From positions 1 through 32,490 of the forward strand of contig CAXUBX010000034.1 in NCBI GenBank assembly GCA_964249405.1: a stretch of 32,490 bases of DNA, read 5' to 3'. A program made the translations under genes and the position numbers. Source of the stretch: CAXTPV01 sp964249405 (GTDB taxonomy: Bacteria; Pseudomonadota; Alphaproteobacteria; Acetobacterales; Acetobacteraceae). The first letter of the stretch is position 1; every line of letters begins with the position of its first letter. Below are positions 1 through 8,180 of the stretch, in pieces. The notes under the pieces were generated by a model. It saw only the letters and a list, made by a program, of their open reading frames with translations, was not told the origin of the DNA and ran no database searches.

Positions 1-621
1 GAGATCTACACGACCGGCGAGATCGAGCGGGTCGCGCGCGTCGCCTTCGACCTCGCACGCCTCCGCCAGCGACGCCTGACGAGCGTCGACAAGGCGAACG
101 TGATGGAGTCCGGGCTGCTCTGGCGCGAGACGGTCAGTGCACTCGGACGCGTCGACTACCCGGATGTGGCCCTCCACCACATGTACGCCGACAATTGCGC
201 CATGCAGCTCGTGCGCGAGCCGAAGCAGTTCGACGTGCTCGTGACCGGCAACCTGTTCGGCGACATCCTGTCCGATCTCGCGTCGATGCTGACCGGAAGC
301 CTCGGCATGCTGCCGTCGGCGACCCTCGGCGCGCCGCGCGAGGACGGCCGCCGTCCCGCCCTCTACGAGCCGATCCACGGCAGCGCGCCCGATATCGCCG
401 GACGCGGGATCGCGAACCCTCTGGCCGCCATCGCCAGCTTCGCGATGGCCCTCCGGTTCTCCCTCGACCTTCCCGCCGAGGCCGACCTGATCGAGCGCGC
501 GATCGCGACCGTGCTGCGGACCGGGCTCCGCACCGCGGACATCATGGCGCCGGGTTGTGCCGAGGTCTCCACCGCCGTGATGGGCGAGAGCGTCGCCCGC
601 GAGCTCGAGAAGACGGCCTGA
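1..621 (+). CDS. leuB: 3-isopropylmalate dehydrogenase, C-terminal part (5' end outside window)
   Basis: The reading frame is open from base 1 and ends with TGA at 619-621, giving 206 residues. The family is usually about 360 residues, so roughly the first 150-160 lie outside the window. The enzyme oxidatively decarboxylates 3-isopropylmalate with NAD+ in leucine biosynthesis, in the cytoplasm. Visible signatures are the catalytic-lysine segment VDKANVMES, the metal-binding stretch GNLFGDILSDLASML with its aspartates, and the NAD-binding segment YEPIHGSAPDIAGRGIANP. Tartrate or homoisocitrate dehydrogenases share this fold, but the last segment is closest to LeuB. The gene is convergent with the downstream oxidoreductase, with 40 bp between stops. 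Confidence 0.88.
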   Translation, partial: EIYTTGEIERVARVAFDLARLRQRRLTSVDKANVMESGLLWRETVSALGRVDYPDVALHHMYADNCAMQLVREPKQFDVLVTGNLFGDILSDLASMLTGSLGMLPSATLGAPREDGRRPALYEPIHGSAPDIAGRGIANPLAAIASFAMALRFSLDLPAEADLIERAIATVLRTGLRTADIMAPGCAEVSTAVMGESVARELEKTA

Positions 622-661
622 CGTCACTAATCCGTCGGGAGCCCCTCGTGCCCGGCTTCCA

Positions 662-1450
662 TCAGACCGTCTTCAGCATCCCGCCATCGACGAAATACGT
701 GGATCCGACGCTGTATGTCGCCTTGTCGGAGCAGAGGAACACGAAGAAGTTGGCAAGTTCCTCCGGCGTGCCGAATCGCTTGATCGTGGCGTGACGGTCG
801 GCCACCTCCTGCAGATAGGCCTCCCAGTCTCCGCCCTTGTCCGCCGTCAGTTCTTTCGCCGTCCTGATCCAGTCCGGGGTGAGGATCAGGCCGGGGTTGA
901 CGCAGTTCACCCGGATCTTGTCGCCGACGACCTCGTCGGCGAGCGCCTTGCTGAACATCATCAGCGCCGCCTTCGTGACGTTGTAGATCGGCTCGTACCA
1001 GAGCGGCTGGACCGCGCAGATCGAGGCGTTGTGTAGGACCACCCCGCCGCCGCGGGCGCGCATCACCGGGATCAGGCCGCGCGCGAGCCTGACCGCGGCC
1101 ATCACGTGGAGGTCCCAGTAGGACTGCCATTTCTCGTCCGGCGCGGTCTCGATCGTCTCGTTCGAGCCGGCGCCCGCGTTGTTGATCAGGATGTCGGCAC
1201 CGTCCCGGCTGCTCACCATCTCCAGCACCGCGCGGACCCCGTCGGCGGTCGCGATGTCGGCCGCGACGGGCGACGCCGACACGCCGTGATCGGCCGCGAT
1301 CCGGCCCGCTGCGGCCCGCAGCCGATCCGGTTCGCGTGCGACCATCACGAGGTCGGCGCCTTCCGCCGCCAGACCCTCCGCGACCGCGAGGCCGATCCCA
1401 ACGCTCGCGCCGGTGACGACGGCGATCTTTCCCCTCAGGCCGAGATCCAT
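662..1450 (-). CDS. SDR-family NAD(P)-dependent oxidoreductase
   Basis: This 262-residue protein is a classical short-chain dehydrogenase/reductase. The Rossmann cofactor motif TGASVGIG is at residues 13-20, NNAG at 90-93, the catalytic serine at 143 and the YxxxK pair at Y156/K160. It would reduce or oxidise a carbonyl/hydroxyl substrate with NAD(P)H in the cytoplasm; the substrate cannot be read from sequence. An acidic residue or arginine that would fix NAD versus NADP preference is not clear (R39 after the second strand hints at NADP). The start ATG has a purine-rich AAGGAAGGA about 7 nt upstream. It begins 23 bp after the aminopeptidase stop on the same strand, so the two are probably co-transcribed. 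Confidence 0.85.
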   Translation of the reverse strand: MDLGLRGKIAVVTGASVGIGLAVAEGLAAEGADLVMVAREPDRLRAAAGRIAADHGVSASPVAADIATADGVRAVLEMVSSRDGADILINNAGAGSNETIETAPDEKWQSYWDLHVMAAVRLARGLIPVMRARGGGVVLHNASICAVQPLWYEPIYNVTKAALMMFSKALADEVVGDKIRVNCVNPGLILTPDWIRTAKELTADKGGDWEAYLQEVADRHATIKRFGTPEELANFFVFLCSDKATYSVGSTYFVDGGMLKTV

Positions 1451-1473
1451 GGAGATCCTTCCTTGTCGGTCGC

Positions 1474-3216
1474 CTACGGCAGCGGCGAGCAGCTAGCCTC
1501 GAGCCAAGCCCGCGCGCCTCCGTCGAGATGCGGCCCGATTTCTCCGAGCACGCGGGCGTGATAGGCGTCGAGCCACGCGCGCTCGTCCGGCAGGAGCAGG
1601 TCGGCCGTGATGCAGCGCCGGTCGATCGGCGCCAGTGTCAGCGTCTCGAAGCCGAGGAACGGCTTGGCGGATCCGGGTCGCGCGGGCTCGGGTCGGGCGA
1701 GGATCAGGTTCTCGATGCGCATCCCGTGCGAGCCCGGCTCGTAGTAGCCCGGCTCGTTCGACACGATCATGCCGGCCTCGATCTTCGCCGGGCGAGGGAC
1801 GGGCGAGATGTTGACCGGCCCCTCATGGACACCGAGCAGGCTGCCGACGCCGTGGCCGGTTCCGTGATCGTAGTCGAGACCGGCACGCCAGAGCGGCGCG
1901 CGGGCCAGCGCGTCCAGCCGGTGACCGGTGACGCCTTCGGGAAAGGTGATCGTGCTGAGCGCGATCATCCCTCGCAGCACGCGCGTGAACCGGTCCCGGA
2001 TCGTTTCCGGAGCGGTGCCGCGTCCGGTCCAGATCGTCCGGGTGATGTCGGTCGTCCCGCTCTCGTACTGGCCGCCGCTGTCGATCAGGAACAGCTCGTC
2101 GCGCCGGATCGGCCGGTCGCTCGCCTCGGTCACCCGGTAATGGATGATCGCGCCGTGCTCGCCGGCGCCGGCAATCGCGGCGAAGCTGTCGCCGAGGAAA
2201 GCCGGGCTTTCGCGCCGGAACGCGAGCAGTCGCCGCGACGCGGAGAGCTCGGTCTCGGCGCCGGCCTCCTCGGCGAGCCAATGGAGGAAGCGGCTGACGG
2301 CGACCCCATCGAGACGGTGCGCCGTGCGCGCGCCCTCGATTTCCGCCGCGTTCTTCCGCGCCTTCAGAGCGAGACAGGGATCGGAACCGGAGGTGACCGT
2401 GGCGCCGGCGTGGCGCAGGGTATCGGCGAACCAGGCCGGACTCGCCGCCCGGTCGACGCGAACGGTCCGGCCGCCGAGCGCCGCGAGGCGGAGCGCGAGT
2501 GCCGCAGGCTCGGAGACCGACACGCCGTTGCCGAGCCACTCCCGCGTGCTCTCGTCGAGCTTGCGTCCGTCCATGAACAGCTCGACGGCGCCGTCGGCAT
2601 GGACGACGGCGAAGCCCAGGGCCACCGGGGTCGTCTCGAGATCGCCGCCGCGGATGTTGAGCAGCCAGGCGACCGACGCGGGATCGGTGACCACCGCCGC
2701 GTCCTCGCCGGCCGAGCGAAGCAGGGCCGCGATCTCGTCCCGCTTGTCGATGCTCGCCCGGCCGGAGAACCGCTCGTGGTGCGGGCGGGCCGGCGTGGCG
2801 GGCGGCGCGGGCCGGTCGCGCCAGACGGCGTCGATCGGGTTCGTCTCCTGCGCCGCCAGCCTGAGACCGACGCCGGCAAAGCGCCCGATCTCCTCCTCGC
2901 TCATGATCCTCGGGTCGTAGCCGATGGTCAGCTCGCGTCCGGCGTCTCGGGCGCGGGCCCGCAGCCAGTCGCCGGGCGGCATCTCGCCGCCGTGCAGCCG
3001 TTCGTAGAGCGCGGCGTCGGTCTCGGCGGCGAGCTGCAGGACGTAACGCCCGTCCGAGAACACCGCGGCGCGGTCGGTCAGCACCACCGCGATCCCGGCG
3101 CTGCCGGTGAAGCCGGTCAGCCAGGCAAGCCGCTCGGAGGATGGCGGCGCGTTCTCGCCAAGATGCTCGTCCGATCGCGGCACCAGGCAACCGTCGAGCG
3201 CGCGATCCCGCAGCAC
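1474..3216 (-). CDS. Xaa-Pro aminopeptidase (aminopeptidase P, M24 family)
   Basis: Aminopeptidase P removes N-terminal residues preceding proline. The 580 residues have the three-part layout of the long AmpP form: two creatinase-like N-terminal domains, then a pita-bread catalytic domain. The dimetal ligands are visible: D379 (IDSG), D390 (TTD), H455 (GTGHG), E488 (NEPGYY) and E502 (RIEN). The given start is a GTG, the first canonical start in frame, but family-like sequence (IARLDALRTVL) continues upstream of it to about 3255. The true N-terminus is therefore probably 13-25 residues longer and begins at a non-canonical codon. A CTG at 3289-3291 would overlap the alpha-glucosidase stop by four bases and has GGGGAG just upstream. 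Part of a leftward operon with the GH31 gene and the SDR. Confidence 0.85.
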   Translation of the reverse strand: MLRDRALDGCLVPRSDEHLGENAPPSSERLAWLTGFTGSAGIAVVLTDRAAVFSDGRYVLQLAAETDAALYERLHGGEMPPGDWLRARARDAGRELTIGYDPRIMSEEEIGRFAGVGLRLAAQETNPIDAVWRDRPAPPATPARPHHERFSGRASIDKRDEIAALLRSAGEDAAVVTDPASVAWLLNIRGGDLETTPVALGFAVVHADGAVELFMDGRKLDESTREWLGNGVSVSEPAALALRLAALGGRTVRVDRAASPAWFADTLRHAGATVTSGSDPCLALKARKNAAEIEGARTAHRLDGVAVSRFLHWLAEEAGAETELSASRRLLAFRRESPAFLGDSFAAIAGAGEHGAIIHYRVTEASDRPIRRDELFLIDSGGQYESGTTDITRTIWTGRGTAPETIRDRFTRVLRGMIALSTITFPEGVTGHRLDALARAPLWRAGLDYDHGTGHGVGSLLGVHEGPVNISPVPRPAKIEAGMIVSNEPGYYEPGSHGMRIENLILARPEPARPGSAKPFLGFETLTLAPIDRRCITADLLLPDERAWLDAYHARVLGEIGPHLDGGARAWLEASCSPLP

Positions 3217-3287
3217 GGTGCGGAGCGCGTCCAGTCGTGCGATCGCGTCGGGAATGGCGGCAACTCCGGCAGGAACGGGTCGGACTG

Positions 3288-5651
3288 TCAGGCTCTCCCC
3301 GGAGCAGTCGCCGGGTCAAGGCCCGAAGCCCCTTCGACGCGGTAGCGTCCGGGACCGGCCGGTATGCGGAAACGGAGTGTCTGCGCCATCGGATCGTGCA
3401 CCGTCTCGATGGCCTGCCCGCCCTCGTCCCGCACCGGGCGTGGCGTCGCCTGGCCATGCAGGATGACGCGGATCCGACGCCAGTACGGGGCGACCTGCCC
3501 CTCGGGTATCCCGGCGGTGACGACGCCCTCCTCGTAGCGGAAACGCTGTCGATGATACCGCCCCTGACGGTAGGCGAACGTCTCGCCGTCGTCGTCGTAG
3601 ACGGAGCCGTCGGCATCGGGGCCCGGATAGATGTGGAGGCGGAGTGCCCCCCGGCGCGCCGCCAGGCTGTCGACCGGCTTGCCCATCGGTATGATCGAGC
3701 CCGCTCGAACGAATGCCGGCACGAACCCGATCCGCTTGCCGAGCGCCATCTGACGCTCCGCATCGGGGATGATCTTTCGTCCTGACCAGAGCGAGAACCA
3801 GTCCGTCCCGGCGGGGAACGCGACCACGTGGTCGTCGAGCGTCTCGTCGGGCGGTGGGGCGACCATCAGCGCGTGACCGAACATGAACCGGGTGTCGACC
3901 GAGGCGAGCGCCGGATCGGGAAACTCGAGGAACATGGGCCGCATGATCGGGATGCCGGTCCGCGTCATCTCCTCGATGGCGGTGTAGATGTAAGGCATCA
4001 GCCGGTAGCGTGTCTCGATCGCGCGTCGGCGGATCGTCTCGTGCTCGGGGCCGTGCACCCAGGCTTCCTGATCGCGGGAGCCGAGATCGGTATGGTTGCG
4101 GAACAGCGGGTTGAACACTCCGGTCGCGATCCATTGCGTCAGGAGCTCCGGCGACGGGCTGCCCTTGAAGCCGCCGATGTCGCAGCCGGCGAGCCCGAAG
4201 CCGCTGAGACCGAGGCTGAGCAGCTGAGGTGTCGACAGCCTGAGATGATTCCAGCTGCTCGTGTTGTCGCCGGTCCAGGTCACGGCATAGCGCTGCGTTC
4301 CCGCGTAGCCGGCGCGCGTCATCACGTAGGGCCGTCGATCCGGGCGCAGCGCGAGCAGCCCGTCATGCGTCGCCCGCGCGTTCTGCATGCCGAAGACGTT
4401 GTGGATTTCCTCGTGTGAGGCCGAGCGCGTCGCGAACCCGGGCTCTTCGACCCGGTGCCGCAGGTCGGTCGGCATCGTCTTGCCCGGTCCGTCGAACACG
4501 GCGGGCTCGTTCATGTCGTTCCAAAACCCGCCGACGCCGTCGGCGACGAACCGTGCGGCCAGCGTGCCCCACCAGTCCCGCGTGACGCTCCGCGTGAAGT
4601 CCGGAAAATGGCAGGGTCCTGGCCAGACCTCGCCGGTATAGGTGCTGCCGTCGGCCGTCCTGACGAAATGATCGCCTTCGATCCCGCCCTCGTAGGGTGG
4701 ATACGGCTCGCCCGGCAGGCTCGGAACGTGGAGGTCGGCGATCACCACCACGCGAACGCCGAGCGAAGCGGCGTCGTCCACCAGGTCGGCCAGCACGGGA
4801 TAGGTATCGGGATTGGTGGTGTAGGGACGGTTGCGGTCCTGGTAGCCGATGTCGAGCCAGATCGCGTCGAGCGGGATCGATCGCGCCCGGTGCTGGCGCA
4901 CGACCTCGATCGCGCGGGCCGCGCTGTCGTAGCTGTAGCGGCATTGTCCGTAGCCGAGCGACCAGATCGGCGGCAGCGACGCGCGTCCCACCAGCGCGGT
5001 GAACCGCTCGAGCACCGCCTTCGGGTGCGGCCCGGCGATGACGTGATAGCGGAGCGAGGGGGAAGGCGCCGCGATCGCGAGCACGTCGGGCTCGGTCGCG
5101 GCAAGATCGAAGCCGGTGCGGTACGTGCAATCGACGAACAGACCCGCGGCGACGCCCTCGCGGTCGACCGCGAGCAGGAACGGCACCGTCTTGTAGAGCG
5201 GATCCCAGCTCTCGCCGAACCCGTACCTGTCGGAGTTCCACATCGTGTAGGCCCGGCCACGCTTCTCGATGCCGTCCGGCTTGTCGCCGAGGCCGTAGTA
5301 GCGGGTCTCCGCCGGCGCCTCGAGGCGGAGGCGAAACCCCGGCGTGTCGCTGCGGACCGGGTCGCGCGCATGTCCGCGGACCAGCATCCGACCATTCCGG
5401 TCGGCGATCGTGAGCGACAGCGTTCCGGCATCGAGCGACACGTCCAGCAGATCGGTTCGGAACGCCTGGGGCCCGGTCCGCTCGACCTCGATCTCGCGCG
5501 ACCACCACTCGGGGAGCACGGCCCAGGAGGCAGGTTCCGGGGCTGCGGCGCCGGACGGGAACAGCTCGACCCGGATCGCGCCGGGATCGCTCGCGGTGAC
5601 ACGGACCACCGTCCCGTCGCGTTCGGCGATGATCGCGTTCATCCCGTCCAT
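3288..5651 (-). CDS. alpha-glucosidase, glycoside hydrolase family 31
   Basis: The 787-residue protein is a GH31 glycosidase, a retaining exo-acting enzyme that releases alpha-linked glucose (or related sugars) from non-reducing ends. The catalytic domain shows the nucleophile motif WNDMNEP at 377-383 (nucleophile D379) and the acid/base aspartate D462 in TWTGDNTSSW. The N-terminal beta-sandwich contains YYGLGDKPDG near 118-127, typical of bacterial alpha-glucosidase-like members. A C-terminal beta domain carries the GSVYDDDGE element. No signal peptide is visible, so it is probably cytoplasmic. The start ATG has GGGAGAG about 7 nt upstream. It is divergent from a HAD phosphatase/beta-phosphoglucomutase-like gene 59 bp away, a pairing that suggests oligosaccharide use. 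The exact linkage specificity is unknown. Confidence 0.9.
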   Translation of the reverse strand: MDGMNAIIAERDGTVVRVTASDPGAIRVELFPSGAAAPEPASWAVLPEWWSREIEVERTGPQAFRTDLLDVSLDAGTLSLTIADRNGRMLVRGHARDPVRSDTPGFRLRLEAPAETRYYGLGDKPDGIEKRGRAYTMWNSDRYGFGESWDPLYKTVPFLLAVDREGVAAGLFVDCTYRTGFDLAATEPDVLAIAAPSPSLRYHVIAGPHPKAVLERFTALVGRASLPPIWSLGYGQCRYSYDSAARAIEVVRQHRARSIPLDAIWLDIGYQDRNRPYTTNPDTYPVLADLVDDAASLGVRVVVIADLHVPSLPGEPYPPYEGGIEGDHFVRTADGSTYTGEVWPGPCHFPDFTRSVTRDWWGTLAARFVADGVGGFWNDMNEPAVFDGPGKTMPTDLRHRVEEPGFATRSASHEEIHNVFGMQNARATHDGLLALRPDRRPYVMTRAGYAGTQRYAVTWTGDNTSSWNHLRLSTPQLLSLGLSGFGLAGCDIGGFKGSPSPELLTQWIATGVFNPLFRNHTDLGSRDQEAWVHGPEHETIRRRAIETRYRLMPYIYTAIEEMTRTGIPIMRPMFLEFPDPALASVDTRFMFGHALMVAPPPDETLDDHVVAFPAGTDWFSLWSGRKIIPDAERQMALGKRIGFVPAFVRAGSIIPMGKPVDSLAARRGALRLHIYPGPDADGSVYDDDGETFAYRQGRYHRQRFRYEEGVVTAGIPEGQVAPYWRRIRVILHGQATPRPVRDEGGQAIETVHDPMAQTLRFRIPAGPGRYRVEGASGLDPATAPGRA

Positions 5652-5710
5652 CCCGTCGCTCTCCCGGCCCGGCTTGACGTGTCCGCCCGACGAGGCGACA
5701 CGGACCGGCG

Positions 5711-6463
5711 ATGAGCGACCCCACCCCCGATCCGATCCACCCCGTCGCGGCGACGCAAGTCGGCACCGAGAACCGGGTGGCCTCGACGCGGTTCCCGGGC
5801 GCGCCGCTCGGCCTGCTGTTCGATCTCGACGGCACGATGGTGGACACCGACCACTACCATTTCGAGGCGTTCAACACGCTGCTCGCGGAGCACGGGCGGT
5901 CGATCACGCTCGACTATTTCAAGGCCCGGATCATGGGCGGCTCGAACGCGACGGTGATGGCCGATCTGTTCCCGGATCTCGACGTCGCGCAGCATGGCGA
6001 ACTTGCCGATCGCAAGGAGGCGATGTTCCGCACCGCCTCGCCGCATCTCGATCCGATCCCGGGCCTGCATGCGATCCTCGACTGGGCGTCCGCTCATCGG
6101 GTCGCGGTGGGCGCTGTCACCAACGCGCCTCGCCTCAACGCCGAGCACATGCTGCGGGCGCTCGGCCTCCATGCGCTGGTCGACGGCGTCGTGACCGGAG
6201 ACGAGCTTCCGCGGGCGAAGCCCGATCCGCTGCCCTATGCGACGGGCGCCGAACGGCTCGGACTGCCGGTCGGCAGGATCATCGCCTTCGAAGACAGCCG
6301 TTCCGGTGTCCGCTCGGCGGTCGCGGCCGGCCTACGCACGGTCGCGCTCACGACCGGGCTCGATCGGGAGACGCTGCGGGGTCTCGGCGCGACGCTGATC
6401 ATCGACGACTATCGCGATCCGGGGCTGCAGGATCTGCTGGACGCGGCGCTGCAAGACGCCTGA
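5711..6463 (+). CDS. HAD-superfamily hydrolase, beta-phosphoglucomutase/phosphatase-like
   Basis: This 250-residue protein has all four HAD motifs: DLDGTMVDT (nucleophile D38, acid/base D40), the VTNAP segment for motif II, the lysine in AKPDP for motif III, and EDSRSGVRSA for motif IV. A helical cap between motifs I and II places it in subfamily IA with beta-phosphoglucomutases and sugar-phosphate phosphatases. About 32 residues precede the first core strand, which is longer than usual; a GTG at codon 23 is an alternative start, though its ribosome site is weak. It is divergent from the GH31 alpha-glucosidase, so a role in converting or dephosphorylating a glucose phosphate is plausible. Whether it is a mutase or a phosphatase cannot be decided here. 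Confidence 0.8.
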   Translation: MSDPTPDPIHPVAATQVGTENRVASTRFPGAPLGLLFDLDGTMVDTDHYHFEAFNTLLAEHGRSITLDYFKARIMGGSNATVMADLFPDLDVAQHGELADRKEAMFRTASPHLDPIPGLHAILDWASAHRVAVGAVTNAPRLNAEHMLRALGLHALVDGVVTGDELPRAKPDPLPYATGAERLGLPVGRIIAFEDSRSGVRSAVAAGLRTVALTTGLDRETLRGLGATLIIDDYRDPGLQDLLDAALQDA

Positions 6464-6468
6464 GCCGG

Positions 6469-6663
6469 TCAGGCCTTCCCCTTCAGCACTTCGTCGGCCG
6501 CCTTGCGGTCCAGATCACGCGCGGCGTCGGCGAGGAATTTCCCTTCGTCCTTGTCGCCGCCCTCCACCGCCTCGACCGCATCGGTCGCGAGATCCTTCGC
6601 CTCGGTCGCGCGGTCGACCCCGCCCTCTCTGCTGGTCGCCTCTTCCTTGCCGGTTCCGGCCAT
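6469..6663 (-). CDS. small acidic hypothetical protein, 64 aa
   Basis: I do not recognise this gene. The ATG at 6663 has a strong ribosome-binding site (GAGGAGAG, five bases upstream), which is why this short frame is preferred over a longer in-frame extension to 7305 that runs across the amidase. The 64 residues are highly charged (rich in D, E, K, A), have no cysteine and no membrane segment, and look helical or disordered. The gene is convergent with the HAD gene, with five bases between stops, and divergent from the amidase. The composition recalls small stress-type proteins, but that is only an impression. Confidence 0.6.
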   Translation of the reverse strand: MAGTGKEEATSREGGVDRATEAKDLATDAVEAVEGGDKDEGKFLADAARDLDRKAADEVLKGKA

Positions 6664-6748
6664 GGTTTCTCTCCTCGGGATCAGGATCCGGACAACCGCT
6701 CGCGGCCGGGAGGGTTCCGATGATCTCGACCGACGAGGTGCAGCTCCG

Positions 6749-8086
6749 ATGAGCGAGGACTGGTGGCAACTCGACGCGGTGGGCCTGGCCGGCGAGATCC
6801 GGGACCGGCGCCTCGATCCGGTCGAGATCGCGGAGGAGGCGCTGGCCCGGGCCGTCGACGACGGCCCGACCTTCATCGCGGTCACCGGGCCACGCGCCCG
6901 ACGCGAAGCCGAGGCCGCACGCCTCCGTATCCGCGATGGCTGCCCCGCGAGCCCGCTCGACGGGGTGCCGATCGCGTGGAAGGACCTGTTCGACATGGCG
7001 GGCCTGCCGACCACCGCCGGAGCCGAATTCCGGCGCCATGTCGCGCCCGCGGCGACCGATTGCAGGCTGGTCGCCGATGCGGCCCGTGCCGGGCTGGTGG
7101 CGATCGGCAAGACCAACCTGACGGAGCTCGCCTTCTCGGGGCTCGGCATCAATCCGCATTTCGGCACGCCGGTGCACCCGAAGGACGCGGGCCGGGTGCC
7201 CGGCGGCTCGTCCTCCGGCAGCGCCGTCGCGGTCGCCCGCCACATCGTTCCCCTCGCGATGGGCAGCGACACCGCCGGCTCGGTGCGGATCCCGGCCGCC
7301 TTCAACGACCTGTTCGGCTATCGTCCCTCGATCGGCCGCCTCAGCCTCGACGGCGTGTTCCCGCTGGCGCCGAGCTTCGACACCGCGGGACCCTTCGCCC
7401 GCAGCCTCCGGGACATCGTGGCGCTGGACGCGCTCCTGACCGGCCGGGCAGCCGGCGCGGAACCGCCGGTCCCGCCGGACGGCCGAAGGATCATCGTCGA
7501 CGAGGCCATTCTCGCCGATGCGCGTGTCGAGGCCGGGATCCGGGACGCCGTCGAACGCGCGCTCGAGGCGCTCGGCCGGGCGGGCGCAACGCTCGAACGG
7601 CGGCGCTCGACCATCCTCAGCGAAGCGGCGCTCGTCCTCGAACGCGATGGCTGGCTCGGCGGGGCGGAGGCGTTCGCGACCCACGAGGCTCTGCTGGCCG
7701 GCCCCGACGCGCCGCGTCTCGATCCGGCGATCCGCGCGCGGCTGCAGCGCGGCGGCGCGATGAGGCTGGCCGCCGTGGTCCGGCTCTACCAGGCACGCGA
7801 CGCGCTCGCCCGACGGCTCGACGCCGAGGCGACGGACGCGGTGTTCCTCATGCCGGCGGTCGGGCACGCCCCGCCGCGCCTCGCCGAGGTCGACGAGCCG
7901 GCGGCCTTCGCCGAGCGGAATGCCGCGACCCTCCGGCTCACCATGATCGGAAGCTTCCTCGGCATGCCGGGGCTGACGCTTCCGCTCGGCGCCGGTGCCG
8001 GCCTGCTGCTGACCGGGCCCGGTGGATCCGACCAGGCCCTCTTTCAGGCGGCGCGGGCGATCGAGGCGGCGGGTGCGCTCGACTGA
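6749..8086 (+). CDS. amidase-signature family hydrolase
   Basis: The 445-residue protein belongs to the amidase signature family, which hydrolyses C-N amide bonds with a Ser-cisSer-Lys triad. The lysine is K78 in IAWKDLFD; the signature GGSSSGSAVAVA starts at 152, with the cis-serine about 154; the nucleophile is S178 in GSDTAGSVRIPA. The family includes GatA, but this protein is shorter, lacks the full GatA C-terminal context and has no gatB/gatC neighbour. A general amidase (allophanate-hydrolase- or indoleacetamide-hydrolase-like) is more likely than tRNA-Gln amidotransferase. The start ATG has GAGGTG about nine bases upstream; an in-frame start further upstream at 6503 would run over the neighbouring small gene. 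Substrate unknown. Confidence 0.82.
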   Translation: MSEDWWQLDAVGLAGEIRDRRLDPVEIAEEALARAVDDGPTFIAVTGPRARREAEAARLRIRDGCPASPLDGVPIAWKDLFDMAGLPTTAGAEFRRHVAPAATDCRLVADAARAGLVAIGKTNLTELAFSGLGINPHFGTPVHPKDAGRVPGGSSSGSAVAVARHIVPLAMGSDTAGSVRIPAAFNDLFGYRPSIGRLSLDGVFPLAPSFDTAGPFARSLRDIVALDALLTGRAAGAEPPVPPDGRRIIVDEAILADARVEAGIRDAVERALEALGRAGATLERRRSTILSEAALVLERDGWLGGAEAFATHEALLAGPDAPRLDPAIRARLQRGGAMRLAAVVRLYQARDALARRLDAEATDAVFLMPAVGHAPPRLAEVDEPAAFAERNAATLRLTMIGSFLGMPGLTLPLGAGAGLLLTGPGGSDQALFQAARAIEAAGALD

Positions 8087-8123
8087 GCCGCCGGGAGACC
8101 ATCGACCGGCACCATCGCTCCCC

Positions 8124-8154
8124 TTGACCTTCCCGCGGTGGGAAGCCCCATCTG
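8124..8154 (+). promoter_or_regulatory. CueR-type copper-responsive promoter/operator of copA
   Basis: A TTGACC -35 hexamer (8124-8129) and a CATCTG -10-like hexamer (8149-8154) are separated by 19 bp, the over-long spacer typical of MerR-family promoters. The spacer holds a perfect inverted repeat, CTTCCC (8129-8134) and GGGAAG (8140-8145), around five bases. The half-sites resemble known CueR sites (ACCTTCC...GGAAGG). Transcription would start about 20 bases before the copA ATG. Confidence 0.82.
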
Positions 8155-8180
8155 TGCCGTCGGACGTTGGAGCGACCGGC

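Noticed and set aside
622..661. Terminator between converging leuB and SDR genes
   Set aside because: Only a four-base CGGG/CCCG pairing with a long loop and no T tract is visible; not supportable.
1528..3345. 605-residue rightward frame antisense to aminopeptidase P
   Set aside because: No recognisable domain, and the opposite strand holds a clear M24 peptidase with all metal ligands.
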